Assembly: GCF_004770105.1 (NCBI RefSeq)
Contig: NZ_RQEY01000018.1
Location: forward strand, 248,001 to 312,000
Origin: Leptospira andrefontaineae
GTDB taxonomy: Bacteria; Spirochaetota; Leptospiria; Leptospirales; Leptospiraceae
Direction: 5' to 3'
Length of the DNA: 64,000 nucleotides
Position 1 is the first letter of the stretch; the number at the start of each line of letters is the position of its first letter. Positions 25,633 to 32,886 of this stretch are shown one piece after another. Under the pieces are notes generated by a model that worked only from the letters and a program-made list of their open reading frames with translations, had not been told where the DNA came from and ran no database searches. Position numbers and translations under genes: made by a program.

Positions 25633-27395
25633 TGTCTTTTAGAACGGTTAGACCTAATCCCAAAAGTTTCTTCCTACTTTCTATTTTACTTCTTCTTGTT
25701 TTTACTTCTTGTAAGAAGAACGTTCTATTCATCGAAGGAAGGGAAGTTTCTACCCAGAACCTTGTAACTCCTAAGTTTGGGATAGATCCGAACACTTTAT
25801 TTGCAGAATCCAAGAAGATCATGATCTCTACGGATTCAATTGATTCTTCCAAGGTCGGATTAGAGATCTATAAAAAGGGAGGAAACACGATCGACGTTGC
25901 GGTTGCTTCTTCCTTTGCAGTTTCCGTTACTCGTCCTTCTTCCACAGGGATCGGTGGAGGTGGATTTTTAGTCTATCACCATGCTAAATCCGGAAAATCA
26001 TACGCTTTTGATTTTAGAGAAAGAGCACCTTCTTTAGCAAATCGTAATATGTATAAGGGACGTCCTAAGGAAGAATCCTTACTCGGATATAAATCAGTTG
26101 GTGTTCCTGGAATGGTGGCGGGTCTTATTCAGATCCACAAAAAGTTCGGAAAACTTCCATTAAAAGAAGTTTTAGCTCCCGCAATCCGATTGGCGGAACA
26201 TGGATTTATAGTATACCCTGATCTTTCCGAGGCAATCCAGGAATCGGAACAGGACATGAGTCCCGGTATGAAAAAGATCTTTATTCCGGGAGGAAAAATC
26301 CCCGAGCCAGGCGAGGTATTGGTCCAAAAAGATCTGGCAAAAACTCTTAAGATCATTTCAGAAACTGGAGATAAGGATTTTTATACCGGGGCAATTGCAA
26401 AGGCACTCGCAGAAGAAGTTTCCGCAAACGGGGGAGCTATTCATTTTGCCGATCTGAAAAATTATAAGGTAAAAGAAGAAAAACCTCTAGAGATCACTTA
26501 TAGAAATTATAATATTCGGACCATGTTCCCTCCTTCTTCCGGAGTTCATCTTTTTACTATGTTAAAGATGTTAGAAACCAAAGAACTTCATTCTATGTTC
26601 GATTTTTCCCAAAGTGATTATTACCACTTTTTAGCGGAAGTCATGAGAAGAGGGTATTCTGATAGGGCAGTCTTAGGCGGAGATCCCGGATATACAAAGA
26701 TCCCGGTCGAAACTTTAGTCTCTTCTGAGTATGCTAAAGAAAAAATTTCAGACTTCAATCCTACTAAGTCGACCCCTAGTTCTACCTACTTAGATAGATT
26801 AAATTTAAAGGCGGAGTCTCACGAGACCACTCATATCTCAGTTGTGGATGCAGAAGGAAATGCAGTTTCTACCACTCATTCTATCAATTATAGATTTGGC
26901 GCAGCCGTTGTGCTGGAGGGATATGGTTTCGTATTAAACGATACAATGGATGATTTCAGCCGCTCCCCTGGAGAACCTAACGTATATGGGCTTATCGGAG
27001 CGGAAGCAAATTCTATCCAGCCTGGAAAGACACCTCTTAGTTCCATGTCTCCTACCATTGTCCTCAAAAATGGAGAAACCTTTTTGGTTACGGGTGCGCC
27101 GGGTGGTTCTTATATCGTAAATGCGGTTTTGCAATCCATATTGTTTACACTAGACTTAAATCTTACTTTGTATGAGTCTGTTGCAAGAGGAAGGATCCAT
27201 CATCAATTCTTTCCGGACGCACTTTCTATCGAAGGGCCTGCGACTGATACCGCCACGTTCAATCAGTTGAAGGCAAAAAAACACGAGGTAAGACTAGGCA
27301 ATAATATGGCGAAACTATTTTGTGTAAAAAGAGAAAATGGAACATTATATGGTGCGGCTGACCCAAGGGGAGACGGAATCCCTGTGGGGGAATAA
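25632..27395 (+). CDS. ggt: Gamma-glutamyltransferase, lipoprotein
   Basis: A 587-residue Ntn hydrolase that removes or transfers the gamma-glutamyl group of glutathione outside the cytoplasm. A signal peptide ends in a lipobox-like FTSC (~residue 26), implying lipid anchoring. Family features are TGIGGGGFLVYHH, and, at the autocleavage site, HETTHISVVDAEGNAVSTTHS (residues ~396-416), where the first Thr of THISVVD is the expected nucleophile. GAPGGSYI near the C-terminus completes the substrate site. It starts within the clpA stop codon (TAATG) and is followed 30 bases later by gshA, so the glutathione-degrading enzyme lies in the same run as its synthesis genes. Confidence 0.92.
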   Translation: MSFRTVRPNPKSFFLLSILLLLVFTSCKKNVLFIEGREVSTQNLVTPKFGIDPNTLFAESKKIMISTDSIDSSKVGLEIYKKGGNTIDVAVASSFAVSVTRPSSTGIGGGGFLVYHHAKSGKSYAFDFRERAPSLANRNMYKGRPKEESLLGYKSVGVPGMVAGLIQIHKKFGKLPLKEVLAPAIRLAEHGFIVYPDLSEAIQESEQDMSPGMKKIFIPGGKIPEPGEVLVQKDLAKTLKIISETGDKDFYTGAIAKALAEEVSANGGAIHFADLKNYKVKEEKPLEITYRNYNIRTMFPPSSGVHLFTMLKMLETKELHSMFDFSQSDYYHFLAEVMRRGYSDRAVLGGDPGYTKIPVETLVSSEYAKEKISDFNPTKSTPSSTYLDRLNLKAESHETTHISVVDAEGNAVSTTHSINYRFGAAVVLEGYGFVLNDTMDDFSRSPGEPNVYGLIGAEANSIQPGKTPLSSMSPTIVLKNGETFLVTGAPGGSYIVNAVLQSILFTLDLNLTLYESVARGRIHHQFFPDALSIEGPATDTATFNQLKAKKHEVRLGNNMAKLFCVKRENGTLYGAADPRGDGIPVGE

Positions 27396-27425
27396 TATTA
27401 AAAAAAAGAGATATAGGAATATAAA

Positions 27426-28967
27426 ATGAATCGATCCGCCAAAACTCCGGTATTTCCAAATTTACGTCATGCTGTAAAAGCAAAACACGGTTTGGAAAAG
27501 GAAAGTATGCGTATATTTTTCGACGGAAAAATCGCGACTACTCCTCATCCGGAATCATTGGGTTCCAGTCTTACGAACCATTTTATCAAGACTGATTTTT
27601 CGGAACCTCAACTCGAATTTGCCACGAATCCTCGACCACGAATCGAAGCGATCGTAAGAGAATTACAAGATTTGCATATATTCACTTCCAGGCATTTAAA
27701 AGAAGAATGGATATGGCCTTTTAGTATGCCTCCTATTCTGCCGAAAGATGATAAGGACATTCCTTTAGGACAGTATGGTCATTCTTTTTCTGGAGAATGG
27801 AAAACAGTCTATCGTAAAGGACTTGGTCTTCGTTATGGGAGAAGGATGCAAACCATCTCCGGAGTACATTATAATTTTTCTTTTTCGAATTTATTCTTAA
27901 AACAAATTTTTGGAAAAGAGATACATTCATTCACTAAAGAAGAAGTTTCGGAATTATATCTTTCTGTCACTCGCAACTTCATGAGAAGGGTGCCAGAAAT
28001 TTTATATTTAACGGGAGCCACTCCTGTTTTCGATGAAACATTCTTGCCTATACCGAGCGATTTCCCATTCGTAAAACATAAGGAACACACGTACTATGCT
28101 CCTTATGCTACTTCCTTGAGAATGAGTGAGATAGGATATACAAGTAAGGTCCAAGATGAACTTCCTATCAATTATAATTCCTTAAAGGAATATATAGATG
28201 GGATGTGTTATGCAGTAAGTACTCCATATCCAAAATACCAGCCTTATGGTGGAATTCCAAACCAGCTTAACGATCATTATCTACAGATAGAGAACGAATT
28301 TTATTCTCCGATCCGACCTAAACAGATCCCAAAAAATGATGAAAGGCCATTGGATGCTCTTCAAAGTAGGGGAATCCAATACATAGAGATCCGATGTTTG
28401 GACCTTCAACCTGAATCTCCTACAGGAATCCATAAACCAAGCCTCGGTTATATACAGATGGTTCTTATAGATGGATTATTAAAAGAAAGTAAATCCATAG
28501 ACCAAAAAGAGAAACTTAGGATCAGAGAAAATACTAAACGTATCATCTGGGAAGGAAGAAAGCCAGGCTTAAAAGTTTTGGATGATGAAGGCGGAGAAGA
28601 GGATTTCTTAACTCGCGGAAAAGAATTCACCCAAAGTCTTTTACCTATTGCAGAAGAATTGGATCGTCATACCGGAAAAAGATTCTACCAAGAAATTTTA
28701 AATATTATGAATAAACGTTGGGATGATCCAAAATGTACTCCTTCCGGAAAACTAATGGATAGGATCCTGACTGAAGATTGGGAGTTTAGAGATTTAGGCA
28801 TCCATCTGGCAAAAGAGAATTATAGAAATCAATCACAGATGGAACTTACGCCGGGTAAATTCGCTATGTTTGCCAAAGAAGTCCAAAAGTCTTTGGCGGA
28901 AAAAGTCAAAATAGAAGAATCAGAAAAAGTAAAAAAGAATCCTACTGCAAGGATCTGCAACCATTGA
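27426..28967 (+). CDS. gshA: Glutamate-cysteine ligase, E. coli GshA type
   Basis: Joins glutamate and cysteine to gamma-glutamylcysteine, the first step of glutathione synthesis. The 513-residue protein follows the gamma-proteobacterial GshA pattern: KHGLEKESMRI, HPESLGSSLTNHFIKTDFSE (~40-60), WPFSMPP, GQYGHSFSG, RYGRRMQTISGVHYNFSF (~137-154) and the late IEIRCLDLQPESP. This is also the N-terminal half of the fused enzyme GshF. The stop overlaps the TTG start of the ATP-grasp gene by three bases, so the two halves are translated together. Confidence 0.93.
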   Translation: MNRSAKTPVFPNLRHAVKAKHGLEKESMRIFFDGKIATTPHPESLGSSLTNHFIKTDFSEPQLEFATNPRPRIEAIVRELQDLHIFTSRHLKEEWIWPFSMPPILPKDDKDIPLGQYGHSFSGEWKTVYRKGLGLRYGRRMQTISGVHYNFSFSNLFLKQIFGKEIHSFTKEEVSELYLSVTRNFMRRVPEILYLTGATPVFDETFLPIPSDFPFVKHKEHTYYAPYATSLRMSEIGYTSKVQDELPINYNSLKEYIDGMCYAVSTPYPKYQPYGGIPNQLNDHYLQIENEFYSPIRPKQIPKNDERPLDALQSRGIQYIEIRCLDLQPESPTGIHKPSLGYIQMVLIDGLLKESKSIDQKEKLRIRENTKRIIWEGRKPGLKVLDDEGGEEDFLTRGKEFTQSLLPIAEELDRHTGKRFYQEILNIMNKRWDDPKCTPSGKLMDRILTEDWEFRDLGIHLAKENYRNQSQMELTPGKFAMFAKEVQKSLAEKVKIEESEKVKKNPTARICNH

Positions 28968-29995
28968 AATATAAACTGGAACCGGGACAAAAACTAGATC
29001 CGAACGAATTTATCCTAAAAGGGTTCGAGGATCTGGAAATTTCCACTCAAATCGTGATCCGAGACGCTCTTAACCGCGGATTAGAGGTGGAAGTTTTAGA
29101 TCGTCCCAGTCATTTTATTCGCCTAAATGGCCAGGGAATCACCAGGCTCGTAAAAGAAGCCTCCAAAACGGAACTGGATTCTTATATGACTTTCCTTGTG
29201 ATGGAAAACAAGACAGTTACTAAGCGTATTTTAGAAGAATCGAATATACTGGTTCCAAAAGGAACGGCAGTTTCAGATTTAAATTCTGGACTAGAATTTT
29301 TAAATAAAAACTCGGATAGAAAGATGGTAGTGAAACCTGTTACTACCAATTTCGGTATTGGGATTAGTATTCTTCCTCCTTCTTCTTCCATTGAAGAAAA
29401 GAAGAAGGCCCTGGAAATTGCACTTGGATTTTCGGAAACTGCCATTGTTGAGGAATTTGCAGAAGGCAATGAATATCGATTCTTAGTGATAGGTGATGAA
29501 TGTGTCGCAGTATGCAATCGTATTCCTGCGAATGTAACAGGTGACGGCAAAAAGACCATCCGTGAACTGATCGAAGAAAAAAATTCAGATCCAAGAAGAG
29601 GAGTGGGGCATGTAACTCCTCTAGAAAAGATCCGCTTAGATGATACTGAGCTAAATGTTTTGAAAGAATCGGGTAGAAGTCCCGAATCGGTCCCGAGCCT
29701 AGGGGAAATTATTTTTATTCGTAAAAACTCCAATATCAGCACAGGCGGAGATTCTGTAGATGTGACTGATATTGCACATTCTTCTTATAAAAAATTAGCT
29801 GTACAAGCTGCGAAAGTCGTAGAAGCGAAGATTTGTGGAGTTGATATTATAGTAAAAGATCTGGAATCGGAAGGAGATTACAGGATCTTAGAATTGAACT
29901 TCAACCCTGTATTATATATTCATAATTATCCCTATTCGGGAAAGAATAGAAAGGTAGGAGAAAAAATCTTGGATGTATTAGGTTACAATTCCTAA
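28964..29995 (+). CDS. ATP-grasp ligase, GshF-like glutathione synthetase
   Basis: A 343-residue ATP-grasp protein resembling the C-terminal synthetase half of bifunctional GshF rather than E. coli GshB: KRILEESNILVPKGTAV, VVKPVTTNFGIGISI, a VEEFAEGNEYRFLVIGDE block (residues ~162-179) and the metal-binding end RILELNFNPVLYIHNYPYSG (~306-325). It should add glycine to gamma-glutamylcysteine using ATP. It uses a TTG start with AAGGA ten bases before, overlapping the gshA stop. Its 3' end overlaps the convergent glutaredoxin gene by 18 bases, leaving no room for a separate terminator. Confidence 0.82.
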   Translation: MKYKLEPGQKLDPNEFILKGFEDLEISTQIVIRDALNRGLEVEVLDRPSHFIRLNGQGITRLVKEASKTELDSYMTFLVMENKTVTKRILEESNILVPKGTAVSDLNSGLEFLNKNSDRKMVVKPVTTNFGIGISILPPSSSIEEKKKALEIALGFSETAIVEEFAEGNEYRFLVIGDECVAVCNRIPANVTGDGKKTIRELIEEKNSDPRRGVGHVTPLEKIRLDDTELNVLKESGRSPESVPSLGEIIFIRKNSNISTGGDSVDVTDIAHSSYKKLAVQAAKVVEAKICGVDIIVKDLESEGDYRILELNFNPVLYIHNYPYSGKNRKVGEKILDVLGYNS

Positions 29996-30238
29996 TTTTT
30001 GCATCTTACTTTTTACATAGTCCACAATGTCTCTGGACTCATACATTTTGATATCACCATCTACCAGAAAAGGAACCTGAGAAAGTCCTCCTAAACGTAG
30101 GACTTCATCTCTACCTGGGGTTCCTCTACTGGCCTCTACCAATTCGTAGTCCTTACCTTCTTTCAGACCCATTTCTGAAAAATGGCCACGAACGAAAGCG
30201 CAATAAGGGCAGGTATCGTATTGGAAGAGTTTCATCAT
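29978..30238 (-). CDS. Dithiol glutaredoxin
   Basis: An 86-residue thioredoxin-fold protein with active-site CPYC (Cys10, Cys13), the cis-proline segment SQVPFLVDG and the C-terminal glutathione-contact YESRDIVDYV. It reduces protein disulfides or mixed disulfides with glutathione. The first two codons are both ATG. It is one base after the monothiol glutaredoxin gene and the last of a seven-gene run on the minus strand, and it overlaps the ATP-grasp glutathione synthetase tail-to-tail. Confidence 0.9.
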   Translation of the reverse strand: MMKLFQYDTCPYCAFVRGHFSEMGLKEGKDYELVEASRGTPGRDEVLRLGGLSQVPFLVDGDIKMYESRDIVDYVKSKMQKLGIVT

Positions 30239-30239
30239 A

Positions 30240-30551
30240 TTAAGTGCCGATCTTTTTTTGAAGTTCTCCGCTTCTTGCCATTTCTACAACTATGTCATGA
30301 CCACCGATAAATTCCCCGTCAATGTATAACTGAGGAATAGTTGGCCAGTTTGCAAATTCTTTGATCCCTTCTCTGACCGACATGTCGGAAAGAACATTAA
30401 ATGAATTATAATCTGCACCCAGACTTCTGAGAACATTGGTCACTCCTGCAGAAAAACCGCACATTGGAGCATCAGGAGTTCCCTTCATAAACAGAAATAT
30501 TTTTTTAGAAGCAATTAGTTCTTCAATCTTATCTTGTAATTCTTTTTCCAT
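30240..30551 (-). CDS. grxD: Monothiol glutaredoxin (Grx4/GrxD type)
   Basis: A 103-residue CGFS glutaredoxin (active-site Cys31 in MKGTPDAPMCGFSAG) with WPTIPQLYIDGEFIGGHDI, the canonical cis-proline and glutathione-binding region. Such proteins bind a glutathione-ligated [2Fe-2S] cluster, often as a heterodimer with BolA, and carry clusters or report iron status. Two bolA genes lie directly upstream on the same strand, which fits that partnership. Confidence 0.94.
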   Translation of the reverse strand: MEKELQDKIEELIASKKIFLFMKGTPDAPMCGFSAGVTNVLRSLGADYNSFNVLSDMSVREGIKEFANWPTIPQLYIDGEFIGGHDIVVEMARSGELQKKIGT

Positions 30552-30572
30552 GATACTTGTTCCTATAATAAA

Positions 30573-30797
30573 TTATGATACCTTGGTTTCAAGTCCTAGA
30601 GCATGGACTTCTGCCTTCAGCTCATCCTTTAATGTGGCGTACACCATTCTGTGTTGTTCCACGATGGATTTTCCGGCAAATCCGGAAAATTTTACGATCG
30701 CTTTGATATGTACTCCGTCATTGTACGGATCTTGTATCTCTACTTCCGAGCCCGGAAGTCCGGCTTGGATTTTTTCCTGAATTTCTTGGACAGTCAT
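30573..30797 (-). CDS. BolA family protein (IbaG/YrbA-like)
   Basis: A 74-residue BolA-fold protein. The family core is visible as VHIKAIVKFSGFAGKSIVEQ followed by HRMVYATL and a closing EVHALGLET, with the conserved histidines of the cluster-binding site. It should pair with the CGFS glutaredoxin encoded 21 bases downstream to coordinate a [2Fe-2S] cluster. It is shorter than the second BolA and lacks its HAGH segment, as in the BolA2/IbaG type. Confidence 0.9.
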   Translation of the reverse strand: MTVQEIQEKIQAGLPGSEVEIQDPYNDGVHIKAIVKFSGFAGKSIVEQHRMVYATLKDELKAEVHALGLETKVS

Positions 30798-30862
30798 CTG
30801 TTATATCTTAGACTCTTATTGTATCAGCACTTTTTAGAATCTCTTCTGGGACAATCTTTTTT

Positions 30863-31135
30863 CTAAGGGATAGATGTCTTTAATTCTATAGCATGGACGC
30901 CCCATTCTTTTAGGAATGGATCCATAATCTGGTAAACGGATCTATGTTGTTCCAAAAGTGACTTTCCTTGGAACTCAGGGCTTGAGATAAAGATCCGGAT
31001 ATGAGTCCCTCTTTTTTTATGACTAGGATTTCCTGAATGGCCTGCATGTTGTTCTGAAAAGTCCTCTATTTTTAATTCGGCTGGAGAGAGTCCGTTTCTC
31101 AAAAGTCTTTCCATTTCGATAAACATATCTTGCAT
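30863..31135 (-). CDS. BolA family protein (BolA1-like)
   Basis: A 90-residue BolA protein of the longer type, with an FSEQHAGHSGNPSH loop as in BolA1, then THIRIFISSPEFQGKSLLEQ, HRSVYQIM and GVHAIELKT. It differs clearly from the neighbouring 74-residue BolA, so the pair is not a recent duplication. It starts one base before the yadH-like stop and ends 65 bases before the next bolA. Partner: the CGFS glutaredoxin downstream. Confidence 0.9.
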   Translation of the reverse strand: MQDMFIEMERLLRNGLSPAELKIEDFSEQHAGHSGNPSHKKRGTHIRIFISSPEFQGKSLLEQHRSVYQIMDPFLKEWGVHAIELKTSIP

Positions 31136-31136
31136 A

Positions 31137-31910
31137 TTAGGTCCTAGTTCCGTAACCGCGGCTAAGTAAAAATACGGAGAGGGAATATAGAAAAATTGTA
31201 CCTACCACCAAAAGGCCGATCGCCTCTAATGGATCAATATCACTTACTCCTAAAAATCCGTAACGGAAAGCATTTACCATATAGAGAATAGGGTTGAATT
31301 TAGAAACGATTTGCCAAGCATCTGGAAGCATTTTGATAGAATAGAATATTCCACCCAAGTAGGTGAGAGGTGTTAGTATGAACGTAGGAATGATCGTAAC
31401 GTCATCGAATTTTTTGGCATAGAGTGCATTTAAAAATCCACCCATGGAGAACATTAAGGCGGAAAGTGCTACTGTGATAATTACGATTCCTGTATCGTAT
31501 AATTTTATTTCAGTGAAGAATAGTGATACCAGTGTTACTATAAATCCTACTAAAACTCCTCGGATCACTCCACCAATGGAATATCCAAGAACGATTAAAT
31601 AAGCAGGAGTAGGGGAAACTAATAGTTCTTCTATATTCTTTCCGAATTTTGCTCCAAAAAAAGAAGATACTACATTGTTATAGGCATTCAGTATCACCGA
31701 CATCATTACAAGTCCAGGGACTATAAACTGGATATAGGTATGACCACCCACATCTCCGATCTGAGATCCCACTAATTTTCCAAAGATCAGAAAGTATAAT
31801 GAAATCGTAATGCCTGGTGGAATTAATGTTTGGATCCATATCCTTAGGATACGAACTGTTTCTTTCCGGACGATTGTGGAGAATGCGTTAAATTTTTCTT
31901 CGAAGTTCAT
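31137..31910 (-). CDS. yadH: ABC-2 type exporter permease, YadH-like
   Basis: A 257-residue membrane protein with six hydrophobic segments. It closely follows E. coli YadH: RIWIQTLIPPGITISLYFLIFG (~23-44), FIVPGLVMMSVILNAY, VSSFFGAKFGKNIEELLVSP (~83-102) and FILTPLTYLGGIFYS. It pairs with the ATPase gene, whose stop overlaps its start. The substrate of YadGH is not known to me; location among glutathione and glutaredoxin genes suggests a thiol compound or conjugate, but this is only inference. Confidence 0.88.
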   Translation of the reverse strand: MNFEEKFNAFSTIVRKETVRILRIWIQTLIPPGITISLYFLIFGKLVGSQIGDVGGHTYIQFIVPGLVMMSVILNAYNNVVSSFFGAKFGKNIEELLVSPTPAYLIVLGYSIGGVIRGVLVGFIVTLVSLFFTEIKLYDTGIVIITVALSALMFSMGGFLNALYAKKFDDVTIIPTFILTPLTYLGGIFYSIKMLPDAWQIVSKFNPILYMVNAFRYGFLGVSDIDPLEAIGLLVVGTIFLYSLSVFLLSRGYGTRT

Positions 31911-32824
31911 AGTTTTTTCTCCACTAGTTTCAAGAATAATTCCTCCAATCTATTGGATTTGTTTCTCATACTTGATATTTGGATCCCACTTTTATCTAAA
32001 AGTCGAAATAATTCGTTTAATGAATTATTCTTACCTATATCCACTTCCAATGTTAGATCATCCACCTTATTCAAATGAAAACCATTTAGGTCGATTGTAG
32101 AAGAAACCGGTTGTTTTAGATCCAATACAAATGTTTGTGAATCCAATTTTACAAGAAGTTCCTTCATGGAAGTGTTCTCTACGATCTTTCCTTGATCGAT
32201 GATTGCTATCTTTTTACAAAGATTCTCTGCCTCTTCCAGGTAATGTGTGGTAAGAATGATTGTGATCCCGGATTCGTTTAGTTTAACTAAAAAATCCCAG
32301 AGAGATCTTCTAAATTCTATATCCACTCCGGCAGTCGGTTCATCCAAGATCAGAACTTTTGGATTATGGACGAGGGCTCTTGCGATCATCAGCCTTCTTT
32401 TCATCCCACCGGAAAGCCTTCCTGCACCTTCCTTTCTTTTTTCGTAAAGTCCTAGTTGGCTTAAATAATTATGAGTCCTTTCTACGGCTACTTTTCTCGC
32501 GAGGCCGTAATATCCGCCCTGATTGGCGACTATTTGTTCGACTCTTTCGAAAATATTAAAATTGAATTCTTGGGGAACTACACCAATATAAGATTTTGCT
32601 AATGTGAGTTCCGTGTCTATATCCGCTCCGTAAATTTTCACTTCTCCTGAAGTTTTATTTACTAAGGAACTTAAGATACCGATCGTAGTGGACTTCCCCG
32701 CACCGTTTGGACCTAAAAGGGCAAAAAAGTCCCCTTCGTCCACAGTCAGATCAATTCCTTTTAAGGCCTGCACCCCTCCGGCATAGGTCTTCACCAAATT
32801 TTTTATCTCTAAGGCTTTGTTCAT
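31907..32824 (-). CDS. yadG: ABC exporter ATPase, YadG-like
   Basis: A 305-residue ABC ATPase: Walker A GPNGAGKST, Q-loop VVPQEFNFNIFE, signature LSGGMKRRL, Walker B VLILDEPTAGVD and H-loop TTHYLEEAE. The C-terminal ~80 residues form the extra domain seen in drug/polysaccharide-type exporter ATPases. It overlaps the YadH-like permease by four bases. The gene lies 62 bases after the disulfide reductase gene on the same strand and could belong to its transcript. Confidence 0.9.
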   Translation of the reverse strand: MNKALEIKNLVKTYAGGVQALKGIDLTVDEGDFFALLGPNGAGKSTTIGILSSLVNKTSGEVKIYGADIDTELTLAKSYIGVVPQEFNFNIFERVEQIVANQGGYYGLARKVAVERTHNYLSQLGLYEKRKEGAGRLSGGMKRRLMIARALVHNPKVLILDEPTAGVDIEFRRSLWDFLVKLNESGITIILTTHYLEEAENLCKKIAIIDQGKIVENTSMKELLVKLDSQTFVLDLKQPVSSTIDLNGFHLNKVDDLTLEVDIGKNNSLNELFRLLDKSGIQISSMRNKSNRLEELFLKLVEKKL

Positions 32825-32886
32825 TCGCGAAAAACCGCTCCAATTCTATGATTTTGAACAAGCCCTGTTTCGACAATCTTTTGGCT

